DNA of 13,144 nucleotides from Puniceicoccales bacterium. Its GTDB lineage: Bacteria; Verrucomicrobiota; Verrucomicrobiia; Opitutales; LL51. How positions within the stretch are numbered: position 1 is the stretch's first letter; every line of letters starts with the position of its first letter. The stretch lies in NCBI GenBank assembly GCA_031276935.1, contig JAISMD010000058.1, forward strand, positions 1-13,144. The letters run 5' to 3'. Shown one piece after another: positions 1 to 7,472 of the stretch. The position numbers and the translations under genes were made by a program. The notes below the pieces were generated by a model that was given only the letters and a program-made list of their open reading frames with translations, was not told the origin of the DNA and made no database searches.

Positions 1-16
1 CTGCCATTGGAGCAAA

Positions 17-28
17 ATATATATATAT
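17..28. repeat. Short (AT)6 dinucleotide run
   Basis: Six consecutive AT units followed by GTATA make a small AT-rich island downstream of comF. On the minus strand it lies just beyond the candidate terminator hairpin at 44-64. No function can be assigned. It may simply be AT-rich intergenic DNA or part of a promoter for a gene outside the window. Confidence 0.6.
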
Positions 29-43
29 GTATAAAAGGCAAAT

Positions 44-64
44 CTGGATTCGTTTTTAATCCGG
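44..64 (-). terminator. Possible terminator hairpin after comF
   Basis: CTGGATT (44-50) and AATCCGG (58-64) can form a 7-base-pair stem, including one G-T wobble, around a 7-base loop. The hairpin starts 2 bases beyond the comF stop codon on the minus strand. In that direction it is followed by a T-rich stretch (ATTTGCCTTTTATA) rather than a clean T run. The position suits a terminator for the glycosyltransferase-comF unit, but the weak T tract keeps confidence moderate. Confidence 0.4.
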
Positions 65-65
65 G

Positions 66-806
66 TTAATCTTTGATTGTTTGGGCAAATGTAGCCGCAT
101 AGATATTGGAAAATCCATATTTTTGCAATGTTTTACAACATTCATCGATGGTTGCTCCCGTGGTTACGACGTCGTCGAAGACCACCAATTTTCTGGAGAA
201 TGGGATTTTGAATTTTGGATTAACGGTGAAGATATTTTCCACATTAGTGCGCCGTTCCGAAGCCCGGAGCTCGACCTGTGGACGCCGATGGCGAATGCGT
301 TTCAATAGGGGGAGAACCTCCATGGCGATGGGAAGTTTAGCCAATCTTTGGGCCAACAGATCGCTCTGGTTATATTCCCTGAAAAATCGTCGCCGCCAGT
401 GGAGGGGAACCGGTACCATGATGCTGTCACCGATGAGCTCCATGAAAGCACTGTTTTGCTGAGCGATTTTGCATAAATCCTGGGCTAGATATTCACCATT
501 TTCGTATTTAAATCGGTGCAGTAAACCTTTGGCGAAGGGATTTAATCGGACCGCCGATCGCAGCGCTCGGAATCGGAATTCCCTTTCCCCTCTTTCCCGG
601 CAACGGGGACAAAGTTTAGGGCCGTGAAAACTAATTTCACCGAAATCGTAGCCGCATTTCTGACATAAATTAGATCCGAGGAAAATAATTCCCCGGGAAC
701 ATGTTTCGCAGAGATAGCGGTAGGGGGAGTCGCCCAGGTAGCGATTACAAATGCAACAATGGCGAGGGAAAATAAAATCCAAAATCTTGGGCAAAAATTT
801 TTCCAT
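66..806 (-). CDS. comF: ComF family phosphoribosyltransferase-like protein
   Basis: This 246-residue protein has the two-part ComF layout. The N-terminal zinc-ribbon-like region has four CxxC pairs (C17/C20, C33/C36, C48/C51, C66/C69). The C-terminal type I phosphoribosyltransferase fold ends in the PRPP-binding motif VVFDDVVTTGAT (208-219). ComF/GntX proteins are linked to natural competence and DNA uptake in Bacillus and Haemophilus, but their reaction is unsettled, and comF alone does not show competence here. The length is normal. The frame is open upstream to 968, but that extension overlaps the glycosyltransferase gene and lacks family character, so the ATG at 806, preceded by GGGA about 8 bases upstream and followed by a typical ComF N-terminus, is chosen. 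It starts 37 bases after the glycosyltransferase stop, suggesting co-transcription. Confidence 0.88.
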   Translation of the reverse strand: MEKFLPKILDFIFPRHCCICNRYLGDSPYRYLCETCSRGIIFLGSNLCQKCGYDFGEISFHGPKLCPRCRERGEREFRFRALRSAVRLNPFAKGLLHRFKYENGEYLAQDLCKIAQQNSAFMELIGDSIMVPVPLHWRRRFFREYNQSDLLAQRLAKLPIAMEVLPLLKRIRHRRPQVELRASERRTNVENIFTVNPKFKIPFSRKLVVFDDVVTTGATIDECCKTLQKYGFSNIYAATFAQTIKD

Positions 807-843
807 AAATATTCCCAATGCACCGGAATTGGATATTTGTAAA

Positions 844-1665
844 CTAGAAACGTCCTCGAATGGGGGAAATTTTATGTGGGGATTGTTTTTCCGAAGAGAT
901 TTGTTGCAGATTATGTTCGTACAATCGGGTGTATTCGTAGAGGCGGAAGAAACTCGCCAGTAGGGCAATGTAAAATCCGCGAAAACCGTCTAAAAATCCC
1001 GCTTTCAGAATGTAGCGCTTGAAGAAACAGGAGAAGGTTTGGGAACAGATTTTCCAACTGGAAATGGAATTCCCCTTGTGTTCGTTGACGAAGTGTTCGG
1101 CATAAACCAGTAGGCGTTCGATTTGCTCCTGGAGCGAGCCGTGGGAGTAGTGCAATAGATTACCCTCCAACGGGAAGATTTCGCCCTGGACCCGTAGGCG
1201 TTCGTGGCTACTATCTCCTTCCCAATTGCCTTTATCTTTGCGGAAAAGCCGGATACTTTTGTCGGGATAAAGTCCCCCATGGGTGACGCTTTTCCCCAGA
1301 AAATAGGTCAACCGTGCACAGGAAGCTCCATTGTAATTATTTTCGTCCTTGGCGATGAAGTCCATGATGGAGCATTTCAATTCTTCGGAAACCGCTTCAT
1401 CGGCGTCGATGGAGAGCAGCCAGGGTGTGGAAGCGAGTCCTCGGGCGAAGTTTCGTTGCGCACGGAATCCCTGCCATGGATGATCGATGACCCGAGCTCC
1501 GAAGGAAAGGGCAATGGAAGCCGTTTGATCGATGCAGTCGTTGGTAACCACCACGATTTCCTGGGCCCAACGGTATACGCTTTCCAAGCAACGGCCGATG
1601 CATTGTTCAGCGTTCCTTGCGATAATCACTACGCTTATTTGTAATTTATTTTCTATGGAACTCAT
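844..1665 (-). CDS. Family 2 glycosyltransferase (WaaE/KdtX-like)
   Basis: This 273-residue protein has a GT-A fold N-terminus. After the strand ISVVIIARNAE (10-20) comes a nucleotide-binding segment, TNDCIDQT (41-48), then HPWQGFRAQRN (62-72) and the metal-binding motif IDADE (86-90). Members of this group, such as WaaE/KdtX, add a sugar to lipopolysaccharide core or similar surface glycans at the cytoplasmic face of the inner membrane. The acceptor cannot be read from sequence. The nucleotide-binding segment differs from the common DSGSTDGT form, but the catalytic DxD is intact. The aromatic C-terminal part (about 210-255) could be a membrane-associating helix region. The ATG at 1665 has no well-spaced Shine-Dalgarno sequence; an AGG abuts the start. 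It is the first gene of a minus-strand pair with comF and is divergent from greA. Family assignment is secure, substrate is not. Confidence 0.85.
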   Translation of the reverse strand: MSSIENKLQISVVIIARNAEQCIGRCLESVYRWAQEIVVVTNDCIDQTASIALSFGARVIDHPWQGFRAQRNFARGLASTPWLLSIDADEAVSEELKCSIMDFIAKDENNYNGASCARLTYFLGKSVTHGGLYPDKSIRLFRKDKGNWEGDSSHERLRVQGEIFPLEGNLLHYSHGSLQEQIERLLVYAEHFVNEHKGNSISSWKICSQTFSCFFKRYILKAGFLDGFRGFYIALLASFFRLYEYTRLYEHNLQQISSEKQSPHKISPIRGRF

Positions 1666-1682
1666 CCTAGCGAATGGCAGGT

Positions 1683-1712
1683 ACTATAAAGATTTTCTTC
1701 ATACCGCAACAA
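1683..1712 (-). promoter_or_regulatory. Candidate promoter for the glycosyltransferase-comF pair
   Basis: On the minus strand, TATAGT (1688-1683) resembles a -10 box. It lies 18 bases from TTGTTG (1712-1707) or 15 from TTGCGG (1709-1704), either a weak -35. Transcription would start near 1676, giving a leader of only about 10 bases before the ATG at 1665. That would fit the absence of a Shine-Dalgarno sequence. The call rests on sequence resemblance only. Confidence 0.28.
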
Positions 1713-1814
1713 CAAAACCGCAAAGCTCGATGGTCAATAAAAAGATAATTGATTAAAAAATAATTGACAAACCTAATCCTTATTGAAGAAACTAGAACGG
1801 GTCATTTAAATAAG

Positions 1815-3689
1815 ATGGATAAAACGGTTATTGAACAGATTGTACGGAGACAACCCCTTCTGGATAGGGAACTCGTCAAACTAGAAAATATAAAGGAAGG
1901 AAGTTATTGCATACACAATAGTTGGGGATTGGGGCACATTGAAGCCTACGATCCCGTCCTGAATAAATTAAAAATTATTTTTGAGGATCGGGAAGAGCGG
2001 TTAATGGATCCGGTTTTTTGTGCGAAGAAGTTGGATATTCTTGCCGAGAACCACATTTTAGTTCAGTACAAAATTGATCCCAAAGCCATCGAAGAACGGG
2101 TAAAAAACACACCCGTGGAACTCCTCTTTTCCCTCATCGAAAATCATCCCCATCAGGAGTTAGCGTTAAGTGAGATTGAGTTCATTTTCAAGCGCATTCT
2201 CGGGGAAAAGGAATTCCGTCGTTGGTGGACTGTGGTAAAAAAACTATTGGCCAAGGATCCTTTCATTGTGCTTTCTCCCAAACGTTCCAACACCTATGTT
2301 TTCCGCGAGCAGCCGATTAGTGTGGAGGACGAGGTTATTGAGCAGATCCAGATGCACAAGGATCCGGCCAAGAAGATTGAGATTGCCGCTCGGATTTTAA
2401 AGTTCTCCCGGGAGAGTCAGATTGCCATGGCCACGGAGATCCGGGGGGTATTGGATGATTTGAACCACATTATGGCGGGCAATGATAAGCGCCTATCGAC
2501 GGCACAGAAATTGATGTGTTGTTGGATCCGCAACGATTTGACGGAAGTTATTGGGGAGGACATGGAGTATTTTGAGCCGACGGCGGAATCCCTGATTCGC
2601 GATTGCAATAATTTAGGGAAATTGGTTGAGGAATTACCGGCTTCCTACTTCGAGCGTTTTTTATTACTGGTGACCTGTGCTTTCCCCGACGAATGGGAGA
2701 TGCGTTGCGCCCATTTATTACGCAACAGTCAGGGGCGCTTTACCAACGAATGCATACTATTTCTGACGGAACGGGGTTGCCATGATTTTTTGAAGGAATG
2801 TTTCCGGCGTTGGCTCAACGAATGCTCATTGAAATCCCCCCTATTACATTGGATTATTAAGAATCGCCATGTGCGTAAGTTTGCGGATATCATCTCCAAA
2901 GAGCTCATCAATTTCAAGTTACTGAAGGCAATTTTTTTAGCCATTGATTCCGAGGCCCTGGCGAGTACGTCATCCAAGCGTATTCCCCTTGCGGAGTTAG
3001 TGAGCGAGGATCGCAATTTGATACGGGATTTACTTTCCGATGCCAGCGAGGAGAATGCGAGGGATCTATGTCAAATGCTGATGCAGAATCAATGGTTCGA
3101 CGCCCTGACGAAACGATTATTATTGGCACGTTTCATCAAAGAGTTTCCTTCGGTGCAGTCATTAATTTCCGAAAAGGTAAGTGATAAGCGCTTGGAAGAT
3201 AATTCCCTGATAGTATCGCGTACGAGTTTCGACGCGAAGAAAAAGGAGTATGAAATTTTGATTAACGAAAAAATTCCTGCCAATAAGAAGGCCATTGAAA
3301 CCGCTCGGGAACACGGTGATCTCAGCGAAAATTCGGAATATAAGATGGCCCGTCAGGATCAGGAATTATTACTTTCCCGTCGCGATCAACTGGAGATCGA
3401 TCTCAAGAAGGCACACATTATTGATTTTTCCGCAGTTGATAAAAACACGGTGGGCATTGGGAGTATTGTGCGTCTCCGATCCGATGGTGGTGAGGCCGGT
3501 GAAACGGTGGAGTATGCGATTTTAGGTGCTTGGGATAGCGATCCCGATCGGCATATCCTTTCCTACAAAACACCGTTGGCGCAGGCCCTCCTTTCCCGGC
3601 GAGTAGGGGACGACGTGGAGCTAACCATGGGCGATAAAGTCTCCACGTGGAAAATCGAAAACATTGCCCGCTACGTCGATTCCAATTAG
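1815..3689 (+). CDS. greA: GreA-type transcript cleavage factor with long N-terminal extension
   Basis: This 624-residue protein ends in a complete GreA. A coiled-coil hairpin carries the family signature AREHGDLSENSEY with both acidic tip residues, D502 and E505, which position Mg2+ in the RNA polymerase secondary channel. A C-terminal FKBP-like domain (about 545-624) follows. GreA rescues backtracked polymerase by stimulating cleavage of the nascent RNA. Typical GreA has about 160 residues; here some 460 residues precede it. Residues 26-75 (SYCIHNSWGLGHIEAYDP then KIIFEDREER) look like a small beta-rich domain, and about 90-450 looks almost wholly helical. Chlamydial GreA is similarly long, so this is a lineage architecture rather than a fusion accident. 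The frame opens upstream to a TTG at 1764, but that TTG lies in a TTGACA hexamer and lacks a ribosome site, so the first ATG is preferred. It is divergent from the glycosyltransferase. Confidence 0.87.
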   Translation: MDKTVIEQIVRRQPLLDRELVKLENIKEGSYCIHNSWGLGHIEAYDPVLNKLKIIFEDREERLMDPVFCAKKLDILAENHILVQYKIDPKAIEERVKNTPVELLFSLIENHPHQELALSEIEFIFKRILGEKEFRRWWTVVKKLLAKDPFIVLSPKRSNTYVFREQPISVEDEVIEQIQMHKDPAKKIEIAARILKFSRESQIAMATEIRGVLDDLNHIMAGNDKRLSTAQKLMCCWIRNDLTEVIGEDMEYFEPTAESLIRDCNNLGKLVEELPASYFERFLLLVTCAFPDEWEMRCAHLLRNSQGRFTNECILFLTERGCHDFLKECFRRWLNECSLKSPLLHWIIKNRHVRKFADIISKELINFKLLKAIFLAIDSEALASTSSKRIPLAELVSEDRNLIRDLLSDASEENARDLCQMLMQNQWFDALTKRLLLARFIKEFPSVQSLISEKVSDKRLEDNSLIVSRTSFDAKKKEYEILINEKIPANKKAIETAREHGDLSENSEYKMARQDQELLLSRRDQLEIDLKKAHIIDFSAVDKNTVGIGSIVRLRSDGGEAGETVEYAILGAWDSDPDRHILSYKTPLAQALLSRRVGDDVELTMGDKVSTWKIENIARYVDSN

Positions 3690-3719
3690 ATGGATTCGGC
3701 AAATTGAATGGTCAAATAA

Positions 3720-3750
3720 CCTTCCTTCGCGTAGAAAAATACGGGGAAGG
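3720..3750. terminator. Hairpin between convergent greA and gatA
   Basis: CCTTCC (3720-3725) pairs with GGAAGG (3745-3750). After a small internal loop, CGTA (3730-3733) pairs with TACG (3740-3743) around a GAAAAA loop. It sits in the 148-base gap between two genes that converge, where a two-way terminator is expected. Neither flank carries a strong T run, only A-rich sequence on the plus side and TTATTTG on the minus side, so termination is plausible but not shown. No gene is visible in the rest of the gap. Confidence 0.35.
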
Positions 3751-3837
3751 AAAAATATTCCGATATTTCTTCTTCCAAAAATTTCTAGTTATCGTTCACC
3801 GCGCGATGCAAATTCCGATTCCTAAGAATTTCCGAAC

Positions 3838-5304
3838 TCAATTTATGGGCGGGAATTGGTGAATGAAATCGTGGGCTTTTTCGAATTGGTAGGCGATGGA
3901 GAGTATTTCATGCTCATGGAAATCTTTTCCGATGAATTGTAATCCGATGGGCATTTTTGCTTTGGAGAAGCCACAGGGGATGGATAATGCCGGTAATCCT
4001 GCCAAATTGGTGGAGACGGTACAGACGTCACTCATGTACATTTTCAGAGGATCATTCAATTTTTCCCCGAATTTAAATGCCGTTGTAGGTGCTGTCGGGG
4101 CCAAAATGACATCGGCTTCCCGGAATGCTTTCATAAAATCTTCCCGGATACGCGTCCTAACCTTTTGGGCACGGACGTAGTAGGCGTCGTGGTGATCGCT
4201 GCTCAATACGTAAGTTCCCAGCATAATGCGCCGCTTGACTTCGCTGCCAAAGCCTTCCGCCCGCGATTTGAAATAGATATCCATCGCATCGGTGGCTTCC
4301 CGACTACGGTGGCTATAGCGAATACCGTCGTAGCGAGCCAAATTGGAAGAAGCTTCAGCGGTCATAACCACATAGTAAACGGGGATAGCATAGGGCGTAT
4401 GGGGTAGGGAAATATCGACGATCCTGTGTCCCTGAGCCCTGAAAAATTCGATGGCTTCGAAGACCGCCTGTCGCACTTCACCGTCAATGCCCTCGGAAAA
4501 ATATTCCCTGGGTACACCGATGCGACGGGGCTGTTGAGTGTTTTTTAGGAGAGCGCGATAGGGTGGAATGGTAACGTTACAGCTCGTGGAATCCCGTTCG
4601 TCGTGGCCCGCGATGATTTCCAACAGCATACTCAGATCCGCTACGTTACGGGCAAAGGGACCGATTTGATCCAGGGAACTGGCCAGTGCCGATAGGCCGT
4701 AGCGACTAACGAGACCATAGGTTGGTTTTAGACCGGCAATGCCGCAGCATGCCGCCGGTTGCCGGATGGAACCTCCCGTGTCCGAACCCAATGATAAAGG
4801 GACTTCGCCGGAACAAACCGCCGCCGCACTCCCCCCACTGCTTCCTCCGGGAACATATTCCAAATTCCAGGGATTGTGCGTCTTCTGATAGGCTGAGGTT
4901 TCCGTCGAGGATCCCATGGCAAATTCATCCAAATTTAGGCGTCCGAGGAGTACGGCTCCTTTCCCCAGCAAACGCTGCGTGACCGTGGCGTCGTAGGGAC
5001 TAATATAATGTTCCAAAATTTTACTACCGCAGGTTAGGGTTTGACCTTCTTCGGCAATGAGGTCCTTCATGCCCACGGCGATACCGTCGATGGGGCTGAG
5101 TGTTTGACCTTTGGCGCGGCGCTCATCGGATGCCCTTGCCAATCGGAGAGATCGCTCTTCGTCCAAGTACAGAAATGCCTGTACCTTGGGATCTATATTT
5201 TTTATGCGCCCAATGAACATCTCCGTCAATTCCACGGAAGATATGGCTTTTTCGGCCAACATTTGGGACAAGTTTTCAACGGATTCAAAGCAAAGCGTTT
5301 CCAT
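3838..5304 (-). CDS. gatA: Aspartyl/glutamyl-tRNA amidotransferase subunit A
   Basis: GatA is the glutaminase subunit of GatCAB. It releases ammonia from glutamine, which passes to GatB to convert misacylated Glu-tRNA(Gln) or Asp-tRNA(Asn) into the correct amide form in the cytoplasm. The 488-residue length is normal, and the amidase-signature triad is complete: K80 in GMKDLI, S155 in PGGSSGGSA and S179 in GSDTGGSIRQP, each one residue on from the Staphylococcus aureus numbering of K79, S154 and S178. The start ATG lies 2 bases after the gatC stop and is preceded by GGAG five bases upstream, inside the end of gatC, so the two are almost certainly translated from one message. Its presence suggests that the cell makes Gln-tRNA and/or Asn-tRNA indirectly. 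gatB is not in this window. Confidence is very high. Confidence 0.97.
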   Translation of the reverse strand: METLCFESVENLSQMLAEKAISSVELTEMFIGRIKNIDPKVQAFLYLDEERSLRLARASDERRAKGQTLSPIDGIAVGMKDLIAEEGQTLTCGSKILEHYISPYDATVTQRLLGKGAVLLGRLNLDEFAMGSSTETSAYQKTHNPWNLEYVPGGSSGGSAAAVCSGEVPLSLGSDTGGSIRQPAACCGIAGLKPTYGLVSRYGLSALASSLDQIGPFARNVADLSMLLEIIAGHDERDSTSCNVTIPPYRALLKNTQQPRRIGVPREYFSEGIDGEVRQAVFEAIEFFRAQGHRIVDISLPHTPYAIPVYYVVMTAEASSNLARYDGIRYSHRSREATDAMDIYFKSRAEGFGSEVKRRIMLGTYVLSSDHHDAYYVRAQKVRTRIREDFMKAFREADVILAPTAPTTAFKFGEKLNDPLKMYMSDVCTVSTNLAGLPALSIPCGFSKAKMPIGLQFIGKDFHEHEILSIAYQFEKAHDFIHQFPPIN

Positions 5305-5306
5305 AA

Positions 5307-5594
5307 TTACTCCACAATTCGGGGGACAAGGATTTGGTTATTTTTTTTCTCGGGGGCATTCATCAGTGCAACTTCTACCGGGAAGCTCACTTCTCCCTCG
5401 TCGGCACGGAGAACGTTGTGTAGATCCAGGGCCTGCACCATGGGTTCACAGTCACCGATATCCACGGTCTTCAATTGATCCAGGTAGGCGATCATGGTGT
5501 CCAGTTGCTGGGAAAACGTTTTCCGTTCTTCGTCGGTCAACGCGATTCTACACAGTGCCGCAATGTGATCGATGTCGATATGTTCCTTTGTCAT
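5307..5594 (-). CDS. gatC: Aspartyl/glutamyl-tRNA amidotransferase subunit C
   Basis: This 95-residue protein is the small clasp subunit that stabilises the GatA-GatB assembly. Its sequence fits the family throughout: IDHIAALCRIALTDEE near the start, a second helix ending in LDTMIAYLDQLKTVD, then the extended tail with LRADEGEVSF that wraps GatA. The frame can be extended to a TTG at 5633, but GatC proteins start close to the IDHIAALCRIAL helix and the extra residues do not match the family, so the ATG at 5594 is chosen. No Shine-Dalgarno sequence is evident upstream. It is the first gene of gatC-gatA and is divergent from the ABC ATPase. Confidence 0.95.
   Translation of the reverse strand: MTKEHIDIDHIAALCRIALTDEERKTFSQQLDTMIAYLDQLKTVDIGDCEPMVQALDLHNVLRADEGEVSFPVEVALMNAPEKKNNQILVPRIVE
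5310..5313 (-). promoter_or_regulatory. Ribosome binding site of gatA inside the gatC 3' end
   Basis: On the minus strand GGAG, followed by TAATT and then ATG, gives a 5-base spacing to the gatA start. The site overlaps the last codons and stop of gatC, which supports translational coupling of the two subunits. Confidence 0.7.
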
Positions 5595-5754
5595 GTTATT
5601 GTTAAAAACTGTGCAGTGGAAGGAAAAGGTCAAGCCCGAGTTTCATTTTCCATTCCTTGGGGCGAAACTTTTGTTTTTTTAAAAAATTGCTAGGCCAATG
5701 ATAAACATTAATTGGGAGTTGTATTTTATTTCCAGGGTTTAATTTTGGTTAGCA
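5595..5754. promoter_or_regulatory. Divergent intergenic region, gatC and ABC ATPase
   Basis: These 160 bases separate the gatC start from the ABC ATPase start and must hold promoters for both directions. A T7-A6 tract lies near 5673-5686, and a TTGACC hexamer (5633-5628, minus strand) could be a -35 for gatC, but no good -10 lies 16-18 bases from it. No convincing -35/-10 pair could be picked for the plus strand. No structured RNA or small reading frame was evident. Confidence 0.4.
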
Positions 5755-6576
5755 ATGGTGGAGGCAGAAAATATATTAAAATTAGATTCGTTGGTCGTCG
5801 ACTACATCCATCGACGGAGAGCTCCCTGGTGGAAGCGGCGTACTTTAGTTGCGGTCAACGGCGTATCCCTTTCCCTGGCGAAGGGGGAAGCCCTGGGGAT
5901 TGTGGGGGAAAGTGGTGGCGGGAAATCAACGCTATTGAAGGCGATTTGTAAATTTGTTCCCATAAGGAGTGGCCATATTTTTATCGACGGCGTTGACGTG
6001 ACCCATTTTTCGCAGAAAGAATTTTCCCCTTTCCGAAAAAAAATACAGATGATTCCCCAGGATTTTTGCAGTACATTGGACCCGAGGATGTCCGTGGAAA
6101 AGATATTGGCGGAGCCGTTGGACATACATTTTCCCCATTTAACGGCTAGGGAAAAATTTTTACGCATAGGGGAATTACTGGATTCCGTGGAGATGGATGA
6201 TTCGCTACTCCACCGTCTACCGAGGGAATTGAGTGGTGGTCAACGGCAGCGCCTATCCATTGCCCGGGGATTGGCGGTGAATCCGGAATTACTGATGTGC
6301 GATGAAATCATCAGTGCCTGTGATCTATTTTCCCAAAAACAGATCCTTTCCCTGCTCACTTCATTGAATCGGAAAAAGCAAATTGCCCTTCTATTTGTTT
6401 CCCACAACATCGCTGCCGTTTCCCACATTTGCCGTGATATCATTGTCATGCGGGATGGAAAGTTATTGGAGTGGGGCACGGCGTCGGAAATTTGTACCGC
6501 ATCCAAACATCCCTATACCAAATTATTGGTCAATGCCATTCCCCATATTTGCAACGGCGATGGATTGGCACCGTGA
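5755..6576 (+). CDS. Lone OppF/DppF-like ABC transporter ATPase
   Basis: This 273-residue nucleotide-binding protein resembles the oligopeptide/dipeptide importer ATPases. Visible motifs are Walker A GESGGGKST (51-59), Q-loop Q102 in MIPQDFCSTLDPRM, signature LSGGQ (159-163), Walker B LLMCDE (179-184), D-loop SACD (187-190) and switch His217 in FVSHN. The core catalytic residues are therefore present, but the family consensus DEPVSALD reads DEIISACD, with the usual Pro and Leu replaced. At the C-terminus HPYTKLL (252-258) marks the start of the oligopeptide-type extension, which soon stops; OppF/DppF usually run to about 330 residues. No permease, binding protein or second ATPase lies nearby, so the substrate is unknown and it may pair with components encoded elsewhere. 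The ATG at 5755 lacks a clear Shine-Dalgarno sequence. The next gene is 114 bases away. Confidence 0.85.
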   Translation: MVEAENILKLDSLVVDYIHRRRAPWWKRRTLVAVNGVSLSLAKGEALGIVGESGGGKSTLLKAICKFVPIRSGHIFIDGVDVTHFSQKEFSPFRKKIQMIPQDFCSTLDPRMSVEKILAEPLDIHFPHLTAREKFLRIGELLDSVEMDDSLLHRLPRELSGGQRQRLSIARGLAVNPELLMCDEIISACDLFSQKQILSLLTSLNRKKQIALLFVSHNIAAVSHICRDIIVMRDGKLLEWGTASEICTASKHPYTKLLVNAIPHICNGDGLAP

Positions 6577-6647
6577 TTCTCCATGGAAGATTCTTGAAGA
6601 AATTTTTGCAAAAAAACGGGAAGGGGTATTTTTTTCAGAAAAATAGA

Positions 6648-6674
6648 TTGTATGCTTTGGGGAAGTTTTATAGA
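6648..6674 (+). promoter_or_regulatory. Weak candidate promoter before the RodZ-like gene
   Basis: TTGTAT (6648-6653) and TATAGA (6669-6674) resemble -35 and -10 boxes but are only 15 bases apart. The 114-base gap after the ABC ATPase gene is long enough for a separate promoter. The same gap contains the palindrome TTTTTGCAAAAA (6603-6614), but no clear terminator. Confidence 0.22.
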
Positions 6675-6690
6675 TAGGTTTACAGATTCT

Positions 6691-7443
6691 ATGAACGAGA
6701 ACATTGGAGTAATTTTTTCCGAGACGCGGCAGAAGAAAGGATTTTCCCTGGATGAAGTAGCGGAGGCCCTACGCATTCGCAGGGAATACATTGAAGCCAT
6801 GGAGGATGGGAGTTTTAATTTCAATTTGCCCAATATTTACAAGCGTGGATTTTACAAATCCTACGTCAATTTCCTGGGCTTGGACGAAGAAGAGATGATG
6901 GGTAAATGTCCCATTCGCCCCTTTGAGACATTGGAATCCTCGCAGAAGCGCCGTGAGATGGTTTCCCAGGTAGCCAAGAAGGCACAGATGGTCAATCACG
7001 ACCACATCAAGACTTCCTTCGATGACGATTTGGACAACGTTTCTTCTCCCAGTGTTTCGCCAGATGAACCCATGAACCGGATGATGATGTTCAAGGTTAG
7101 CGGTGTAGTTTTAGGGAGTATTCTGTTACTTTTTTTCATTTTGTACGGTATTTTTTCCTATCTTGGGGATACGGGTCGCAAGGGAACGGCGGAGGATGTG
7201 CGGGAATTCATTGAAAAGAAGGTGGTCATCCGTTCCAGTGGCGAGGTAAAGGTTATGGTTCGGGACGGGGAAGATAAGTCGAAAATTTTTTCCGGGGTCT
7301 TAAAAAAGGGTGATGAAAAGATGGTTAGCTATAAGAAACCGATTCAAATTTATTTCAATCGTGGGGAATCTCTAGTCATTGAGATGGACAACGGGGAACA
7401 TTTACATCCCGATTCGGGGCGTGGCGGTTTACAGATTAAGTAA
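6691..7443 (+). CDS. RodZ-like transmembrane protein with cytoplasmic helix-turn-helix
   Basis: This 250-residue protein has the RodZ plan. A cytoplasmic HTH_25-type domain occupies about 4-70 (ETRQKKGFSLDEVAEALRIR, then IYKRGFYKSYVNFLGLDEEE). A charged linker runs to about 133, one membrane helix spans about 134-157 (FKVSGVVLGSILLLFFILYG), and an outer beta-rich domain at about 178-250 resembles the DUF4115 region. RodZ binds MreB through its helix-turn-helix and links the cytoskeleton to the elongation machinery. Whether this protein does so is inferred; shorter relatives have other or unknown roles. An ATG at 6652 in the same frame is rejected because its extra 13 residues precede the normal HTH start. 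It lies 29 bases before the GldG-like gene, so the two are probably co-transcribed. Confidence 0.75.
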   Translation: MNENIGVIFSETRQKKGFSLDEVAEALRIRREYIEAMEDGSFNFNLPNIYKRGFYKSYVNFLGLDEEEMMGKCPIRPFETLESSQKRREMVSQVAKKAQMVNHDHIKTSFDDDLDNVSSPSVSPDEPMNRMMMFKVSGVVLGSILLLFFILYGIFSYLGDTGRKGTAEDVREFIEKKVVIRSSGEVKVMVRDGEDKSKIFSGVLKKGDEKMVSYKKPIQIYFNRGESLVIEMDNGEHLHPDSGRGGLQIK

Positions 7444-7472
7444 TTTTATTCGATTATACGCCTCAGGATTCT

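Noticed and set aside
807-968. A 54-residue upstream extension of comF
   Set aside because: It lies mostly within the end of the glycosyltransferase gene and precedes a normal ComF N-terminus; the ATG at 806 has a plausible ribosome site.
5041-5605. Long plus-strand open frames (145 and 164 codons) opposite gatA and gatC
   Set aside because: They run antisense to two secure genes, show no recognisable family character, and arise from the codon pattern of the real strand.
6590-6614. Palindromes TTCTTGAAGAA and TTTTTGCAAAAA after the ABC ATPase gene as a terminator
   Set aside because: Loops are too short and stems too AT-rich; the later T7 run does not follow a stable stem.
6652-6690. ATG start 13 codons upstream for the RodZ-like gene
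   Set aside because: The helix-turn-helix region begins right after the ATG at 6691 and the extra residues have no family character. The candidate -35 box also overlaps the upstream ATG.
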